DNA from: Gracilimonas mengyeensis
GTDB taxonomy: Bacteria > Bacteroidota > Rhodothermia > Balneolales > Balneolaceae
Assembly (NCBI RefSeq): GCF_900182705.1
Contig: NZ_FXTP01000012.1
Coordinates: 1-64,000 of the forward strand
Length of the DNA stretch: 64,000 bases
Reading direction: 5' to 3'
Shown here: positions 1 to 7,767 of the stretch, piece after piece
Layout of the letters: each line of letters starts with the position of its first letter
Position numbering within the stretch: the stretch's first letter is position 1
Position numbers and translations under genes: made by a program
The notes under the pieces: model-generated
Told to the model about the DNA's origin: nothing
Seen by the model: the letters and a program-made list of their open reading frames with translations, nothing else
Database searches by the model: none

Positions 1-214
1 CCCATAAATCTTTGGGGTATAAAACACCGATAGAACTCTTAAATTAAACCGAACATTCTACTTTTAATTGGCCCAGTTTTTGGGGAAGCCGACAAAACCA
101 TCGTCACCCACCAATATGGAGAAACAGATTAATGAGTGCCGGTTGATCCAGCCCATTTTCTTAACGTCAGTTCGAGATAAGAATAGGTAAAACAGAGCTA
201 ATAGGAAGTTTTAA

Positions 215-340
215 GGTCATCCCTGCGAAAGCAGGGATCTAATTGTTGCGTTGAATTCAAATATTGATACCTGGCAATCAATAAGATTCCGGACCTCACC
301 GACAAGTTTGTCGGGACAGGTACGCCGCGGAATGACCACT
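215..340. repeat. Intergenic hairpin repeats at the window start (bases 1-429 hold no gene)
   Basis: I see no convincing gene in bases 1-429. Two short perfect inverted repeats are visible. One is an 8-bp stem ATCCCTGC/GCAGGGAT closed by GAAA (219-238). The other is a 7-bp stem CCGACAA/TTGTCGG (299-314). The first resembles the widespread REP-type palindromes that begin GTCATCCC. They lie downstream of the minus-strand gene that ends at 430, but neither has the U-run expected of a terminator in that direction. They are best read as dispersed palindromic repeats. Confidence 0.5.
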
Positions 341-429
341 AAACATATTTCTACATCCTTTTTTATCTCGAACTCACGTTAAACATCTATGACTTACCGC
401 AGTAACATATTTCCTGCAAAAGTATCACA

Positions 430-2883
430 TTAGAAAAAGCGGGCTATGCTTACGCCCAAAAATATACCGGGATTATCAATTCGGTAGGCCACATCTGCCC
501 TGAATAAATTGAAGATATTACTGAGTGAAAGTCCGGCTTCCAAATGAAGGTTTTCCGTGGTGTACGGCGTATACCCGTAGGATTGTTCAAATTGGTTAAC
601 CTGACTTTGCTTGATCCAGCTCTTCCCAACTCCCCCAAAAATAATCACGCTGAGGCCCGACTGCCCGGCATCCCTCCATCCCAACAGCTCCAGCGGTACG
701 CTCTTGAAATTGTGCTCCGCATTCAGTGCAAAATAGCTGGCACCTTCGTAGGGTATATAACGTGCCGCCCTAAAGGCTCCAAATGGGGTTATAGCACCAG
801 GTGCTACATCCAGAGTTCCATTTTTTTGGATGGGTAAGTCTCCTAAATAGGTTCCGGCGTTTAAGCGCATGTGCAAGCGGTTTGGAAAAAGCCTGCGTTG
901 ATAAAAGGTTTCGAAGCTCCGGTACACATCCATTTTAAAACGGGTGTAATTCCAGTCGCTGCCCATAAAAGTAGCCGACTGCTCTATAGAAAAGGCATAA
1001 TCATTAGCGCCAACTGCTCCGTATCCCTTTTTCTCATCGCCTTCACTTAACGTTAATTGAAAAGCACTTAAAGTCCCCTCGTCAATATCGGGATTTGGCC
1101 TAAAGCTGCTATTCTGCCCCAGAATATCATAATTGGTTATTTCACTCTCTATGTTGCTATGTTCCTGATATTTATAGCGGAGATCAAGCGTTCCTCCTCT
1201 GCGCAAACGGTAGGCAGTACCGGCATAAACCCCTTCTTTCCGGTAGTAATCAAAATAATCGCCATAGCCGAGTACGGCCGGAATACTGGTAATTGTTTTG
1301 GTAAATAACTGAGAATTATAACGGGTATCGGTTACCGATTGAAAACCGGCATATAATGCAAATCTTCGGCTATCTGGCAAGGGCCACCACCCCATCCTTA
1401 ACCCATAAGAAAATTCATCATAACCGATGCTGTACCCCCCAAATAATTCCGATGAAATGCGTTGATCTACATAGCGCCGCTCATGTTTCAATCCACCGTA
1501 CAAAGCATCAACCCTGTTATAGCGACCTTGCACACTCACATAACGCGTCATCTTGTTCCAAAGTGAAGGGCCACTTGATGCCGTAGAGTCTCCTCCCCGA
1601 GCACCTCCTGAGGAACCACTCACCGTAACCGTAGTTCCGGAATCATCGCTTTCTTCGTCCCAGTCAATAAAACGTGTGAAGAAACCAGTAGGCCGAAAAG
1701 CTTTCTCTAGCGTCACGGTACTGTCAATATTCTCGTACGCTTGCTGCTCTTGCGTATCCAGTGGAATCACATCAATCTCACTTACAAAGAGGGAGTCTCC
1801 GGCGTTGATGGTGGTGGAGTCCACCGAAAACAAATCCTGCTCTTCATATAAAGAATCAGGCAGTTCAACATTCACCTCGTAATCATTCAGTTTGGCAACC
1901 TGCTTAAAACCAATAGGTGGGAATCGCAAGCCAATCACTCCAACTTCAACCAGTCCTTCAATACGAACATCCACCGGCAGCCAAAATTCACCCCCGAAAT
2001 TGCTGAATTGCTGGGAATAGGTCAGATTAAAATCCTGTACCGGTGCCGGGAAAGCAACTACCGAATTGGGTTTCAAATCTACCTCAAGTAGTGCATATTC
2101 TTCGCCCAACACATAAATGGTTCCCTCAAATAGCGGCTGCAGTTTTCGGTTTGATGTGACTGAGAGTTCATAAACCACCTGTCCATCAAGGCTGAGGATA
2201 TCTTCCAGGTAAAACGTGTAGAATTTAAGAGCATCGGGATGGGTAACGCCTACCATGTTGAAGCCAGCGATATCGAGGTTGTCATCATAGAAATTGGGGA
2301 GATAACTCACTCCTGCAAAATTGGCTTCCTGCTCCAGGTTTGCCGTCTGACGTTTAGATCTCAATACTTCCCGGTGACCTTTCTCATGGTGCCAATAGGC
2401 TTCTGAAATACTTTCAGAGATAGATACAATAGAGGTGTCATTCTTGATCTGTTGGCGGGTGTAGGCTTCGGCTTTGTAGGTCTTTAAATCGGCCCGCCAT
2501 ATTTTTTTTCTGCGGATTACTTCCTTCATGATGGCAATGGCCGGGTCTTCCCCGGATACCACAATCTCTCCCATATCTGCAACGGACGGCTCCAGCTTGA
2601 TCTCAATCGGACTTTGAGCCTGCGCCGTGATGGTTACCTCTTTGCTTTGAAAACCAATGAAGCGAACCACAATAGTAGCTGGCAGACTGGGTACCATCAG
2701 CCGGAATTCACCGTCCTGATTGGTGATGGTGCCTTTATAGGTGTCTTTGATGATGACATGAGCGGAAGGCAAGGTCTCGCCGGTTTCAGCGTCCAGCACA
2801 GTGCCTTCAATTGTTTGTTGCGCACGGCTTTGCAGCGGCACGATCAATAACAGGGTGAGAATCAGAAAAGCGGCTTTTTGCAT
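430..2883 (-). CDS. DUF5686 family outer-membrane protein with carboxypeptidase-like regulatory domain
   Basis: 817 residues. An N-terminal signal peptide (about residues 1-22, ending SRAQ) is followed by a carboxypeptidase-D-like regulatory beta-sandwich (about 24-105, starting TIEGTVLDAETGETLPSA). This is the fold that precedes many TonB-dependent-like proteins in Bacteroidota. The rest is the DUF5686 region, rich in aromatic residues and alternating beta strands, and the protein ends in Phe (SIARFF) as outer-membrane barrels usually do. It is therefore probably an outer-membrane barrel protein with a periplasmic N-terminal domain. The biochemical role of DUF5686 is not established. The gene stands alone, divergent from the tRNA gene. 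The call to the family is firm; the function is unknown. Confidence 0.85.
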   Translation of the reverse strand: MQKAAFLILTLLLIVPLQSRAQQTIEGTVLDAETGETLPSAHVIIKDTYKGTITNQDGEFRLMVPSLPATIVVRFIGFQSKEVTITAQAQSPIEIKLEPSVADMGEIVVSGEDPAIAIMKEVIRRKKIWRADLKTYKAEAYTRQQIKNDTSIVSISESISEAYWHHEKGHREVLRSKRQTANLEQEANFAGVSYLPNFYDDNLDIAGFNMVGVTHPDALKFYTFYLEDILSLDGQVVYELSVTSNRKLQPLFEGTIYVLGEEYALLEVDLKPNSVVAFPAPVQDFNLTYSQQFSNFGGEFWLPVDVRIEGLVEVGVIGLRFPPIGFKQVAKLNDYEVNVELPDSLYEEQDLFSVDSTTINAGDSLFVSEIDVIPLDTQEQQAYENIDSTVTLEKAFRPTGFFTRFIDWDEESDDSGTTVTVSGSSGGARGGDSTASSGPSLWNKMTRYVSVQGRYNRVDALYGGLKHERRYVDQRISSELFGGYSIGYDEFSYGLRMGWWPLPDSRRFALYAGFQSVTDTRYNSQLFTKTITSIPAVLGYGDYFDYYRKEGVYAGTAYRLRRGGTLDLRYKYQEHSNIESEITNYDILGQNSSFRPNPDIDEGTLSAFQLTLSEGDEKKGYGAVGANDYAFSIEQSATFMGSDWNYTRFKMDVYRSFETFYQRRLFPNRLHMRLNAGTYLGDLPIQKNGTLDVAPGAITPFGAFRAARYIPYEGASYFALNAEHNFKSVPLELLGWRDAGQSGLSVIIFGGVGKSWIKQSQVNQFEQSYGYTPYTTENLHLEAGLSLSNIFNLFRADVAYRIDNPGIFLGVSIARFF

Positions 2884-2983
2884 CCCTCGAATTTTTAGAT
2901 AATTGATTGGGCACTTCTACTTATCAGAAGCTGATTTGTTACAATAAGCTACGTATATTTTCACGAAATATTTCCCAAGACCT

Positions 2984-3056
2984 GACCCTGTAGTTCAATC
3001 GGATAGAATAGGGACCTCCTAAGTCCTAGATCTGGGTTCGATTCCCGGCGGGGTCA
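2984..3056 (+). tRNA. tRNA-Arg (anticodon CCT)
   Basis: A full cloverleaf of 73 nt can be drawn by hand. The acceptor stem is GACCCTG with CGGGGTC (one G-U pair). The D stem is GTTC/GAAT, the anticodon stem GGGAC/GTCCT with loop CTCCTAA, and the T stem CTGGG/CCCGG with loop TTCGATT. The anticodon CCT (3018-3020) reads AGG, so this is a minor arginine tRNA. The discriminator base is A and CCA is not encoded. It sits alone in the gap between two divergent coding regions. Confidence 0.95.
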
Positions 3057-3307
3057 CATGAATATCGAATATTGAACATTCAATAGTGGATGTTGAAGTT
3101 TTTGAGGGACTTCTCTCGAATAGGATTTTGCTCCATAGTAGCAGAATATTTGTAAAAAGCCCGCCTCTACGCTATACTGCGCCATAGGTGCAATATGTTG
3201 TGCCTCCCCTGGTTCCCAACAAGGTTAATAAAACCTTACACCATGAAATAGCATTCAAAATGTAATTTTCGTTACTTGTTAGTCGAAGCTGATAAAGTGA
3301 TATCACT
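3057..3307. other. Intergenic gap with a dispersed AT-rich repeat phrase
   Basis: No gene is seen between the tRNA and the antitoxin-like gene. The first 40 bases contain the phrase GAATATTGAACATTCAATAG. A related phrase in the opposite orientation lies at about 18549-18580, just beyond the secA stop codon. This is a low-information repeat type and not a regulatory assignment. The promoter of the downstream toxin-antitoxin pair should be in this gap but I cannot point to it. Confidence 0.35.
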
Positions 3308-3502
3308 ATGAGCAACAAAGAACTGCTTTTAAGAGAAATTGAAGAACTTCCGGACGACAAGCTCAGAACCGTCATCAATTTTGTACGAGAATTAAAATCA
3401 AGAAATAGTCAGGAAAGTCTCGGAATAACCTTTGTAAGCGAACCTTCTCTCGAAAAAGACTGGAATAAACCCGAAGAGGATGAAGCATGGAGCGATTTGT
3501 AA
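3308..3502 (+). CDS. Small antitoxin-like protein (DUF2281-type)
   Basis: 64 residues with no signal peptide. The N-terminal half (about 3-33, LLLREIEELPDDKLRTVINF) is the amphipathic helix pattern of DUF2281 proteins, which occur as antitoxins or antitoxin-like partners of PIN and MazF toxins. The C-terminal tail is acidic and rich in Trp and Pro (DWNKPEEDEAWSDL), as expected for a disordered toxin-neutralising tail. Its stop codon overlaps the start of the next gene by 16 bp, the usual coupled arrangement of a type II toxin-antitoxin operon. The antitoxin role is inferred from size and coupling. Confidence 0.7.
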   Translation: MSNKELLLREIEELPDDKLRTVINFVRELKSRNSQESLGITFVSEPSLEKDWNKPEEDEAWSDL

Positions 3503-3900
3503 AAGGCGATGTGGTGGTCGTTCCTTTTCCATTTTCAGATTTAAGTAGCTCTAAACGTCGTCCCGCTTTAGTAATCCAACCGTTTGATGGAGAGGACCTA
3601 TTATTAGCTCAGATTACAAGCCAATCTATCCGGGACCATTACGCCGTGTTGCTCAAGGAGGCTGATTTCTTAGACGGCTCATTAAAACAACCAAGTAATA
3701 TTCGTCCTAATAAGCTTTTCACCTGTTCCAAAAATCTGATTCTTTTGTCTAGTTCCAAAGCTCCTGCTTGGGAACTTACATTTGAAGCTCCAGCTTCATT
3801 TTCTAAAATGTACGTAGCCCACTCTCACAACACACGGACCGGGAGGTCCGCCCTGGCATTCCCAACCGGGTGGTTGGGAACGAGCAGTACGAGTGGTTAG
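3487..3900 (+). CDS. MazF/PemK-family toxin with C-terminus replaced by repeat DNA, probably damaged
   Basis: 137 residues. Residues 4-33 (GDVVVVPFPFSDLSSSKRRP) and about 66-84 (QPSNIRPNKLFTC) are the two signature stretches of MazF/PemK endoribonucleases, which cleave mRNA and are held inactive by the antitoxin. Normal family members continue with a C-terminal helix after the second stretch. Here, from about residue 87 (nucleotide 3750), the reading frame runs through a series of hairpin repeats and codes for low-complexity sequence (KAPAWELTFEAPASF, NTRTGRSALAFPTGW). The final helix, about 25 residues, is missing and the tail is new. The gene could encode an inactive toxin, an altered one, or be a recent pseudogene. 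Family call sure; activity doubtful. Confidence 0.75.
   Translation: MERFVKGDVVVVPFPFSDLSSSKRRPALVIQPFDGEDLLLAQITSQSIRDHYAVLLKEADFLDGSLKQPSNIRPNKLFTCSKNLILLSSSKAPAWELTFEAPASFSKMYVAHSHNTRTGRSALAFPTGWLGTSSTSG
3750..3895. repeat. Multi-hairpin repeat element inserted in the 3' end of the mazF-like gene (family A copy)
   Basis: Four consecutive inverted repeats: GTTCCAAAGC/GCTTGGGAAC (3752-3775, loop TCCT, one mismatch), TGAAGC/GCTTCA (3783-3798, loop TCCA), CGGAC/GTCCG (3835-3850) and TTCCCAACC/GGTTGGGAA (3859-3880, loop GGGT). The first two match in loop sequence and in spacing (about 30 bp from stem to stem) the two-hairpin elements at 13026, 33287 and 60884. This copy overlaps protein-coding sequence. 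Confidence 0.75.
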
Positions 3901-3933
3901 ACAAGCAATGGATGGGATGGAATTAACCTCAGC

Positions 3934-4605
3934 TTACTTGTTGGGCTGAAGCTCCATGATTTCTTCCAATGACTCGAGGTTCAAGCTGGTGAAATCATCT
4001 ACTACCAGATGGCAGTCGCTCATTTCTTCATGGGTGTGAGTGGTTGCTATGCCGATTACCTTAGAACCGGCCGCCAGTCCTGATTTCACGCCAGAGATAG
4101 AATCTTCAATCACAATGCAATTAGCAGGATCAGCGCCGGCTACCTTGGCCCCTTTCAGATAAGGCTCGGGATGGGGTTTACTGTTCTGCACATCGGCAGA
4201 GCTGAGGACTGCTTCAAAACGGTCGGTAATGTTGAGCTCGGAGAGAATGTATTCGGCATTCTCCTTGGGGGCCGAAGTGGCTACCACCATCTTGATATCG
4301 TTTTCATCCAGCAGGTCCAGAAACTCATAAAGTCCGGGTACTACATTGGCTTGCGGATCAAAAGCCTCGCGGAACATTGCTTCTTTCTCGTCGGCAAAAG
4401 CGGTGATCACTTCCTGCGAAACATCCCCAAAAACATTGGGAATCCAGTCTTGATTGGTACGTCCGTACACTTTCTCCAGCAGCTGCTGGTCGGTAAGCTC
4501 CTGATCGTGTTTAGCGCAAAACTCTCTGAGAATAACTTTGTGGGTGGGGTTGCTGTGAACGATTACGCCGTCCATATCAAAAATCACAGCGGAAATAAAA
4601 TTCAT
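3934..4605 (-). CDS. HAD superfamily hydrolase, beta-phosphoglucomutase-like
   Basis: 223 residues, cytoplasmic. HAD motif I is FDMDGVIVHS (nucleophile Asp10, acid/base Asp12), motif II is at Thr110/Ser111 (VVATSAP), motif III Lys143 (SKPHPEPYL) and motif IV Glu167-Asp168 (VIEDSISGV). The helical cap between motifs I and II (about 16-90) and the ASAP-like and EDS motifs place it in subfamily IA, near beta-phosphoglucomutases and small-molecule phosphatases. The substrate cannot be told from sequence. It stands alone, convergent with the toxin-antitoxin pair. Confidence 0.88.
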   Translation of the reverse strand: MNFISAVIFDMDGVIVHSNPTHKVILREFCAKHDQELTDQQLLEKVYGRTNQDWIPNVFGDVSQEVITAFADEKEAMFREAFDPQANVVPGLYEFLDLLDENDIKMVVATSAPKENAEYILSELNITDRFEAVLSSADVQNSKPHPEPYLKGAKVAGADPANCIVIEDSISGVKSGLAAGSKVIGIATTHTHEEMSDCHLVVDDFTSLNLESLEEIMELQPNK

Positions 4606-4650
4606 AAATAATTAGGTATAGATTGAGTGTGATGAGTGAGTTCAAAAATA

Positions 4651-4680
4651 AGAAAAAGAGGGCTCTTTTAAGCCCTCTTA
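4651..4680 (-). terminator. Rho-independent terminator of the small membrane protein gene
   Basis: A perfect 9-bp stem AAGAGGGCT/AGCCCTCTT (4656-4679) with a 6-nt loop is followed, read on the minus strand, by a T-rich run (TTTTTCTTATTTTT). It lies about 40 bp beyond the stop codon of the gene at 4718-4993. Confidence 0.85.
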
Positions 4681-4717
4681 ACGATTTAATAATGATAATG
4701 TATGCAAGGTTTGGCCA

Positions 4718-4993
4718 TTATTTCCTGTTCCTCATAACAGCTCCAAGTATACCGGTAAACAGGGCTGCACCTATGATGGACCAGACAACGGGAAACTGAC
4801 TCCCGGAAACTTCGAGTGTCCAGAATGCCGGCAAGCTAAGTTCGGTGGCAATCCATGTACCAATAATCGCCCCCACGAAGCCAACGCCGGATGAAACAAG
4901 GCATCCGCCAAAACTGTATCCACTTATCGCCTGACCAATTCCACCGCAAATAGCGGCAATTAACAGTAAAATCAAAAAACCAACTAACGACAT
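4718..4993 (-). CDS. Small three-helix membrane protein, transglycosylase-associated (GlsB/YeaQ/YmgE-like)
   Basis: 91 residues, very hydrophobic, with three predicted membrane helices (about 3-25, 30-50 and 62-85) and glycine-rich packing (CGGIGQAISGYSFGGCLVSSG). The pattern of a Gly-rich first helix, a short loop after FGG and a final IIGA...GILGAV helix is that of the Transgly_assoc/GlsB family of stress-response inner-membrane proteins. The molecular function is not established. It lies 19 bp downstream of the ABC ATPase gene on the same strand, so the two may share a transcript that ends at the terminator near 4656. Confidence 0.7.
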   Translation of the reverse strand: MSLVGFLILLLIAAICGGIGQAISGYSFGGCLVSSGVGFVGAIIGTWIATELSLPAFWTLEVSGSQFPVVWSIIGAALFTGILGAVMRNRK

Positions 4994-5012
4994 AATTTCT
5001 CCTTTTTTAAGG

Positions 5013-6059
5013 TTATGCTTTTTGGTTTAATACAACAGCTGGCTCCAAAGGTTTCACAATTACATGTTCGTCCACATCAAAAAGCAAGCGGTTGTCGGTA
5101 TGCACAATATATTTATCACCTTTAAACAAAACATGGTAAGTAATATCATGCCCGCGGAACTCCCGCCCGGTGATAATGCCCGTCTCCTTGCCGTTTGGCT
5201 TACAACGCTCGAGAGTCAGGTGCTCGGGACGGATAGAGCATAAGATCAACCCTTCGGCTTCCCGGTTGATTTTTACCGGTCCAAGGCGCGTTTCTACATT
5301 ATCGGTTCCATCGGCATGAGCGCGAAATAAATTGGTACGCCCTAAAAACTGGGCTACAAACTGTGTTTTGGGGTGATAGTAGACTTCCTCGGGGGTGCCT
5401 ATTTGTTCAATCTGGCCGTTATTCATAACCGCGATTCGATCAGCAAAAGAAAGCGCCTCTTCCTGGTCGTGGGTTACCAGTATGGCACTCATCCCGGATT
5501 TTTTGAGAATAGCACGCACTTCTTTGCGGGTTGAATCCCGCAGCATGGCATCCAGACCTGAAAAAGGTTCGTCCATCAATACCAACCGGGGTTTGGGGGC
5601 AATGGCCCGGGCGAGGGCTACGCGTTGCTGCTGCCCGCCGGAAAGCTCATCGGGCATGCGGTGCTTGTACTTTTCCATTCCCGTTCGGCATAAAACCTCT
5701 TCCGCCAATACGGGGCGTTTCTTTCGGTCAACTTCCCGCAAGCTAAAGGCCACATTTTCGAGGGCTGTCATGTGCGGAAATAATGCATAATCCTGAAACA
5801 CAAAACCGATTTCCCGTTTCTGGGGATTGAGGCTTACCTGTGGACTTTCCACTAGCTCATCTTCAATATACACTTCACCGGCTTCGCAGTGTTCAAAGCC
5901 GGCTATGAGGCGCAAGGTGGTAGTTTTTCCGCATCCGCTGGGGCCCAGCAGTGCAAATATTTCGTTCTTTCCTACATCAAAACCGACCTGGTTTACCACC
6001 GGCCCGCTTTGATCAAAAGACTTCGTTAATCCTTGTATGTGTAAAAGAGGTTTTTCCAT
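5013..6059 (-). CDS. ABC transporter ATP-binding protein, FbpC/PotA-like
   Basis: 348 residues. The nucleotide-binding domain (about 5-235) has Walker A GPSGCGKT (39-46), Q-loop Gln89, signature LSGGQQQR (139-146), Walker B LVLMDEP (159-165) and switch His197. The C-terminal part (about 240-345) is a TOBE-type regulatory domain (LILCSIRPEHL). This two-domain layout is typical of importers for ferric iron, polyamines, sulfate or sugars, and the sequence reads closest to the ferric-iron FbpC type. No permease or binding protein is encoded in this window, so it is an orphan ATPase that must pair with membrane parts encoded elsewhere. The substrate is an inference. Confidence 0.88.
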   Translation of the reverse strand: MEKPLLHIQGLTKSFDQSGPVVNQVGFDVGKNEIFALLGPSGCGKTTTLRLIAGFEHCEAGEVYIEDELVESPQVSLNPQKREIGFVFQDYALFPHMTALENVAFSLREVDRKKRPVLAEEVLCRTGMEKYKHRMPDELSGGQQQRVALARAIAPKPRLVLMDEPFSGLDAMLRDSTRKEVRAILKKSGMSAILVTHDQEEALSFADRIAVMNNGQIEQIGTPEEVYYHPKTQFVAQFLGRTNLFRAHADGTDNVETRLGPVKINREAEGLILCSIRPEHLTLERCKPNGKETGIITGREFRGHDITYHVLFKGDKYIVHTDNRLLFDVDEHVIVKPLEPAVVLNQKA

Positions 6060-6234
6060 ATATGTACTGAACCAAAAAATCTTGATTTAGATTCAGTCTA
6101 CATAAGATACACACTATTAAGGGACTTGTGAAAGTTTTGAAGCGTGAATATTTGTGAAACAGTGAGGTATGACGTAAGTTTAATAAATGTTAAAAAGTTG
6201 CCATATCAACAACGATCATTAAACTATCAGAATT

Positions 6235-6723
6235 ATGAAAAGAATTAGCATCTACACCCTGTTATTGGCTGTGGCTTTGATCAGTATTCAAGCCTGTGGG
6301 CCGAGCGAAGAAGAACGACGTGCAGCTGAAGAAGCACGGCTCGATTCACTTCGGCAGGTAGAACAAGAGCGTATTGCGGAGCAGATGGAGCAAGCCCGCC
6401 AGGATAGTATCGCTAAAGCGGAAGAGATGAGAAGGCAAGAAGAGGAAGCAAAGCCGCAATTTGCTGAAGATGGTAATTATGTAGTACAAGTAGGTGCCTT
6501 CCGGTCCGAGGCTCTGGCCGAGTCGTATCTTGAGAACTGGAGCGACCGGGAATATCCTCACGCATATGTAGTTAAATACGGAAATGAAGAAACCGGCAAT
6601 GTGTGGTTCCGGCTCCGGGTTGGCTTTTTTGATTCAGAAGAAGAGGCCGCGGAACTGGGTAAGGAATTAGCTAAAGAAATTAATACCGGATATTGGGTAT
6701 CTGAAGTGCAACGTTCCTCCTGA
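6235..6723 (+). CDS. SPOR-domain lipoprotein
   Basis: 162 residues. A lipoprotein signal (MKRISIYTLLLAVALISIQAC) ends at lipid-attachment Cys21. Residues about 24-78 form a highly charged helical/coiled-coil region (EEERRAAEEARLDSLRQVEQ). Residues about 79-160 are a SPOR domain (NYVVQVGAFRSEALAESYL), the fold that binds glycan strands of peptidoglycan lacking stem peptides at division sites. The protein is therefore probably anchored to a membrane and linked to the cell wall. It is monocistronic, followed by a strong terminator at 6825. Confidence 0.88.
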   Translation: MKRISIYTLLLAVALISIQACGPSEEERRAAEEARLDSLRQVEQERIAEQMEQARQDSIAKAEEMRRQEEEAKPQFAEDGNYVVQVGAFRSEALAESYLENWSDREYPHAYVVKYGNEETGNVWFRLRVGFFDSEEEAAELGKELAKEINTGYWVSEVQRSS

Positions 6724-6824
6724 GATCGTTTCATTTTGTTAACTCTTAATTATTAGTTGTATATCTCCCAAGCATTTACTTAATTATAAGGGCGCTCAAG
6801 TAGCGTCTCTCTTGATGAATAGTC

Positions 6825-6864
6825 AGGGCATTGCATATGAAAAATGCAATGCCCTATTTTTTTG
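6825..6864 (+). terminator. Strong Rho-independent terminator
   Basis: A perfect 12-bp stem AGGGCATTGCAT/ATGCAATGCCCT (6825-6855) with a 7-nt loop is followed by ATTTTTTTGC and a second T-run. It lies about 100 bp after the SPOR gene stop, so the transcript has a long 3' end or a separate small RNA ends here. Confidence 0.9.
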
Positions 6865-6979
6865 CATCTTTTTTTTATGAGGGTCGTAACCCACCGTTTG
6901 CAAACACCCACTTTCCTAATTCTGAGGTTTACGTTATTATGCGTGTTCAACATCATCCGGAAAAATTAATCGAAGCGTA

Positions 6980-7327
6980 ATGAAAAACTTCAATATTGCT
7001 ACACGCCAACATCAACATGTAAGCATATTGGACATTAGCGGTGAGTTAGATGCACACACAGCCTCTCAGTTAGAAAATGCCCTCAAATCTCTAATCGATG
7101 AGGACAACTACGCTATTGTGGTAAACTGCACCGGACTGGAATATATAGCCAGTGCCGGGCTGGGTGTTTTTATGGCCTATATCGAGGATGTTCGGAACCT
7201 TGGAGGCGATATCAAACTTACAAATATGAACGACCGCGTTTACAATGTCTTCGATCTTCTTGGCTTCCCAAGCTTATACGATATTTTGGAAGATGAGCAG
7301 GAAGCGCTCGAACGCTTTTCAAATTAA
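6980..7327 (+). CDS. STAS-domain anti-anti-sigma factor (RsbV/SpoIIAA-like)
   Basis: 115 residues forming one STAS domain. The segment VVNCTGLEYIASAGLGVF aligns with the phosphorylation loop of SpoIIAA/RsbV, with Ser58 in the place of the kinase target serine. In known systems the unphosphorylated antagonist binds its anti-sigma kinase and frees a sigma factor or other target. It is the first gene of a three-gene run. The kinase-like gene begins 12 bp after its stop and the phosphatase follows that. The three are evidently one partner-switching operon. Confidence 0.92.
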   Translation: MKNFNIATRQHQHVSILDISGELDAHTASQLENALKSLIDEDNYAIVVNCTGLEYIASAGLGVFMAYIEDVRNLGGDIKLTNMNDRVYNVFDLLGFPSLYDILEDEQEALERFSN

Positions 7328-7338
7328 TCCGGATCAGA

Positions 7339-7761
7339 GTGGCAGGAACAAAACAAATACAAACCTTGTCAGTAGAGGCTTCTACCGAGCACTTGGCAGA
7401 AGTACGCGACTTTGTGGCGGCTCATGCTGAGAAGATCGGACTTAGCCAAAAGGATATTTCTGAAATCCGCTTAGCTGTTGATGAGGCCTACACCAATATC
7501 ATAAAACACGCCTACAAGAACTCGAACTCTAAAAAGGTTAATATTGAAATCGGGTCAGATTCTAACCAGCTATGGATTTCTTTGATGGATGAAGGTAAAG
7601 GCTTTGATCCAAGCTCCTACAGCGAACCAGACCTGATTAAGCGCATCAAGCAAAAGAAACGCGGAGGTATGGGCGTGTACCTCATCCGTAAACTAATGGA
7701 CCAAGTTCAATATACCCGCAAGGGGCAGACCAACGAAATTCGCATGGTCAAAAATCTTTAG
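7339..7761 (+). CDS. RsbW-like serine-kinase anti-sigma factor (GHKL ATPase)
   Basis: 140 residues; the start is GTG at 7339, giving MAGTKQ. The GHKL ATP-binding fold shows an N-box EAYTNIIKHAYK (Asn53), a G1 box DEGKGFDP (84-91) and a G2 box KRGGMGVYLIRKL (107-119). These are the marks of RsbW/SpoIIAB-type protein serine kinases that phosphorylate STAS antagonists and sequester a target. It lies between the STAS gene (12 bp upstream) and the SpoIIE-type phosphatase (6 bp downstream). No sigma factor gene is nearby, so the target encoded elsewhere is unknown. Confidence 0.92.
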   Translation: MAGTKQIQTLSVEASTEHLAEVRDFVAAHAEKIGLSQKDISEIRLAVDEAYTNIIKHAYKNSNSKKVNIEIGSDSNQLWISLMDEGKGFDPSSYSEPDLIKRIKQKKRGGMGVYLIRKLMDQVQYTRKGQTNEIRMVKNL

Positions 7762-7767
7762 TTAGCC

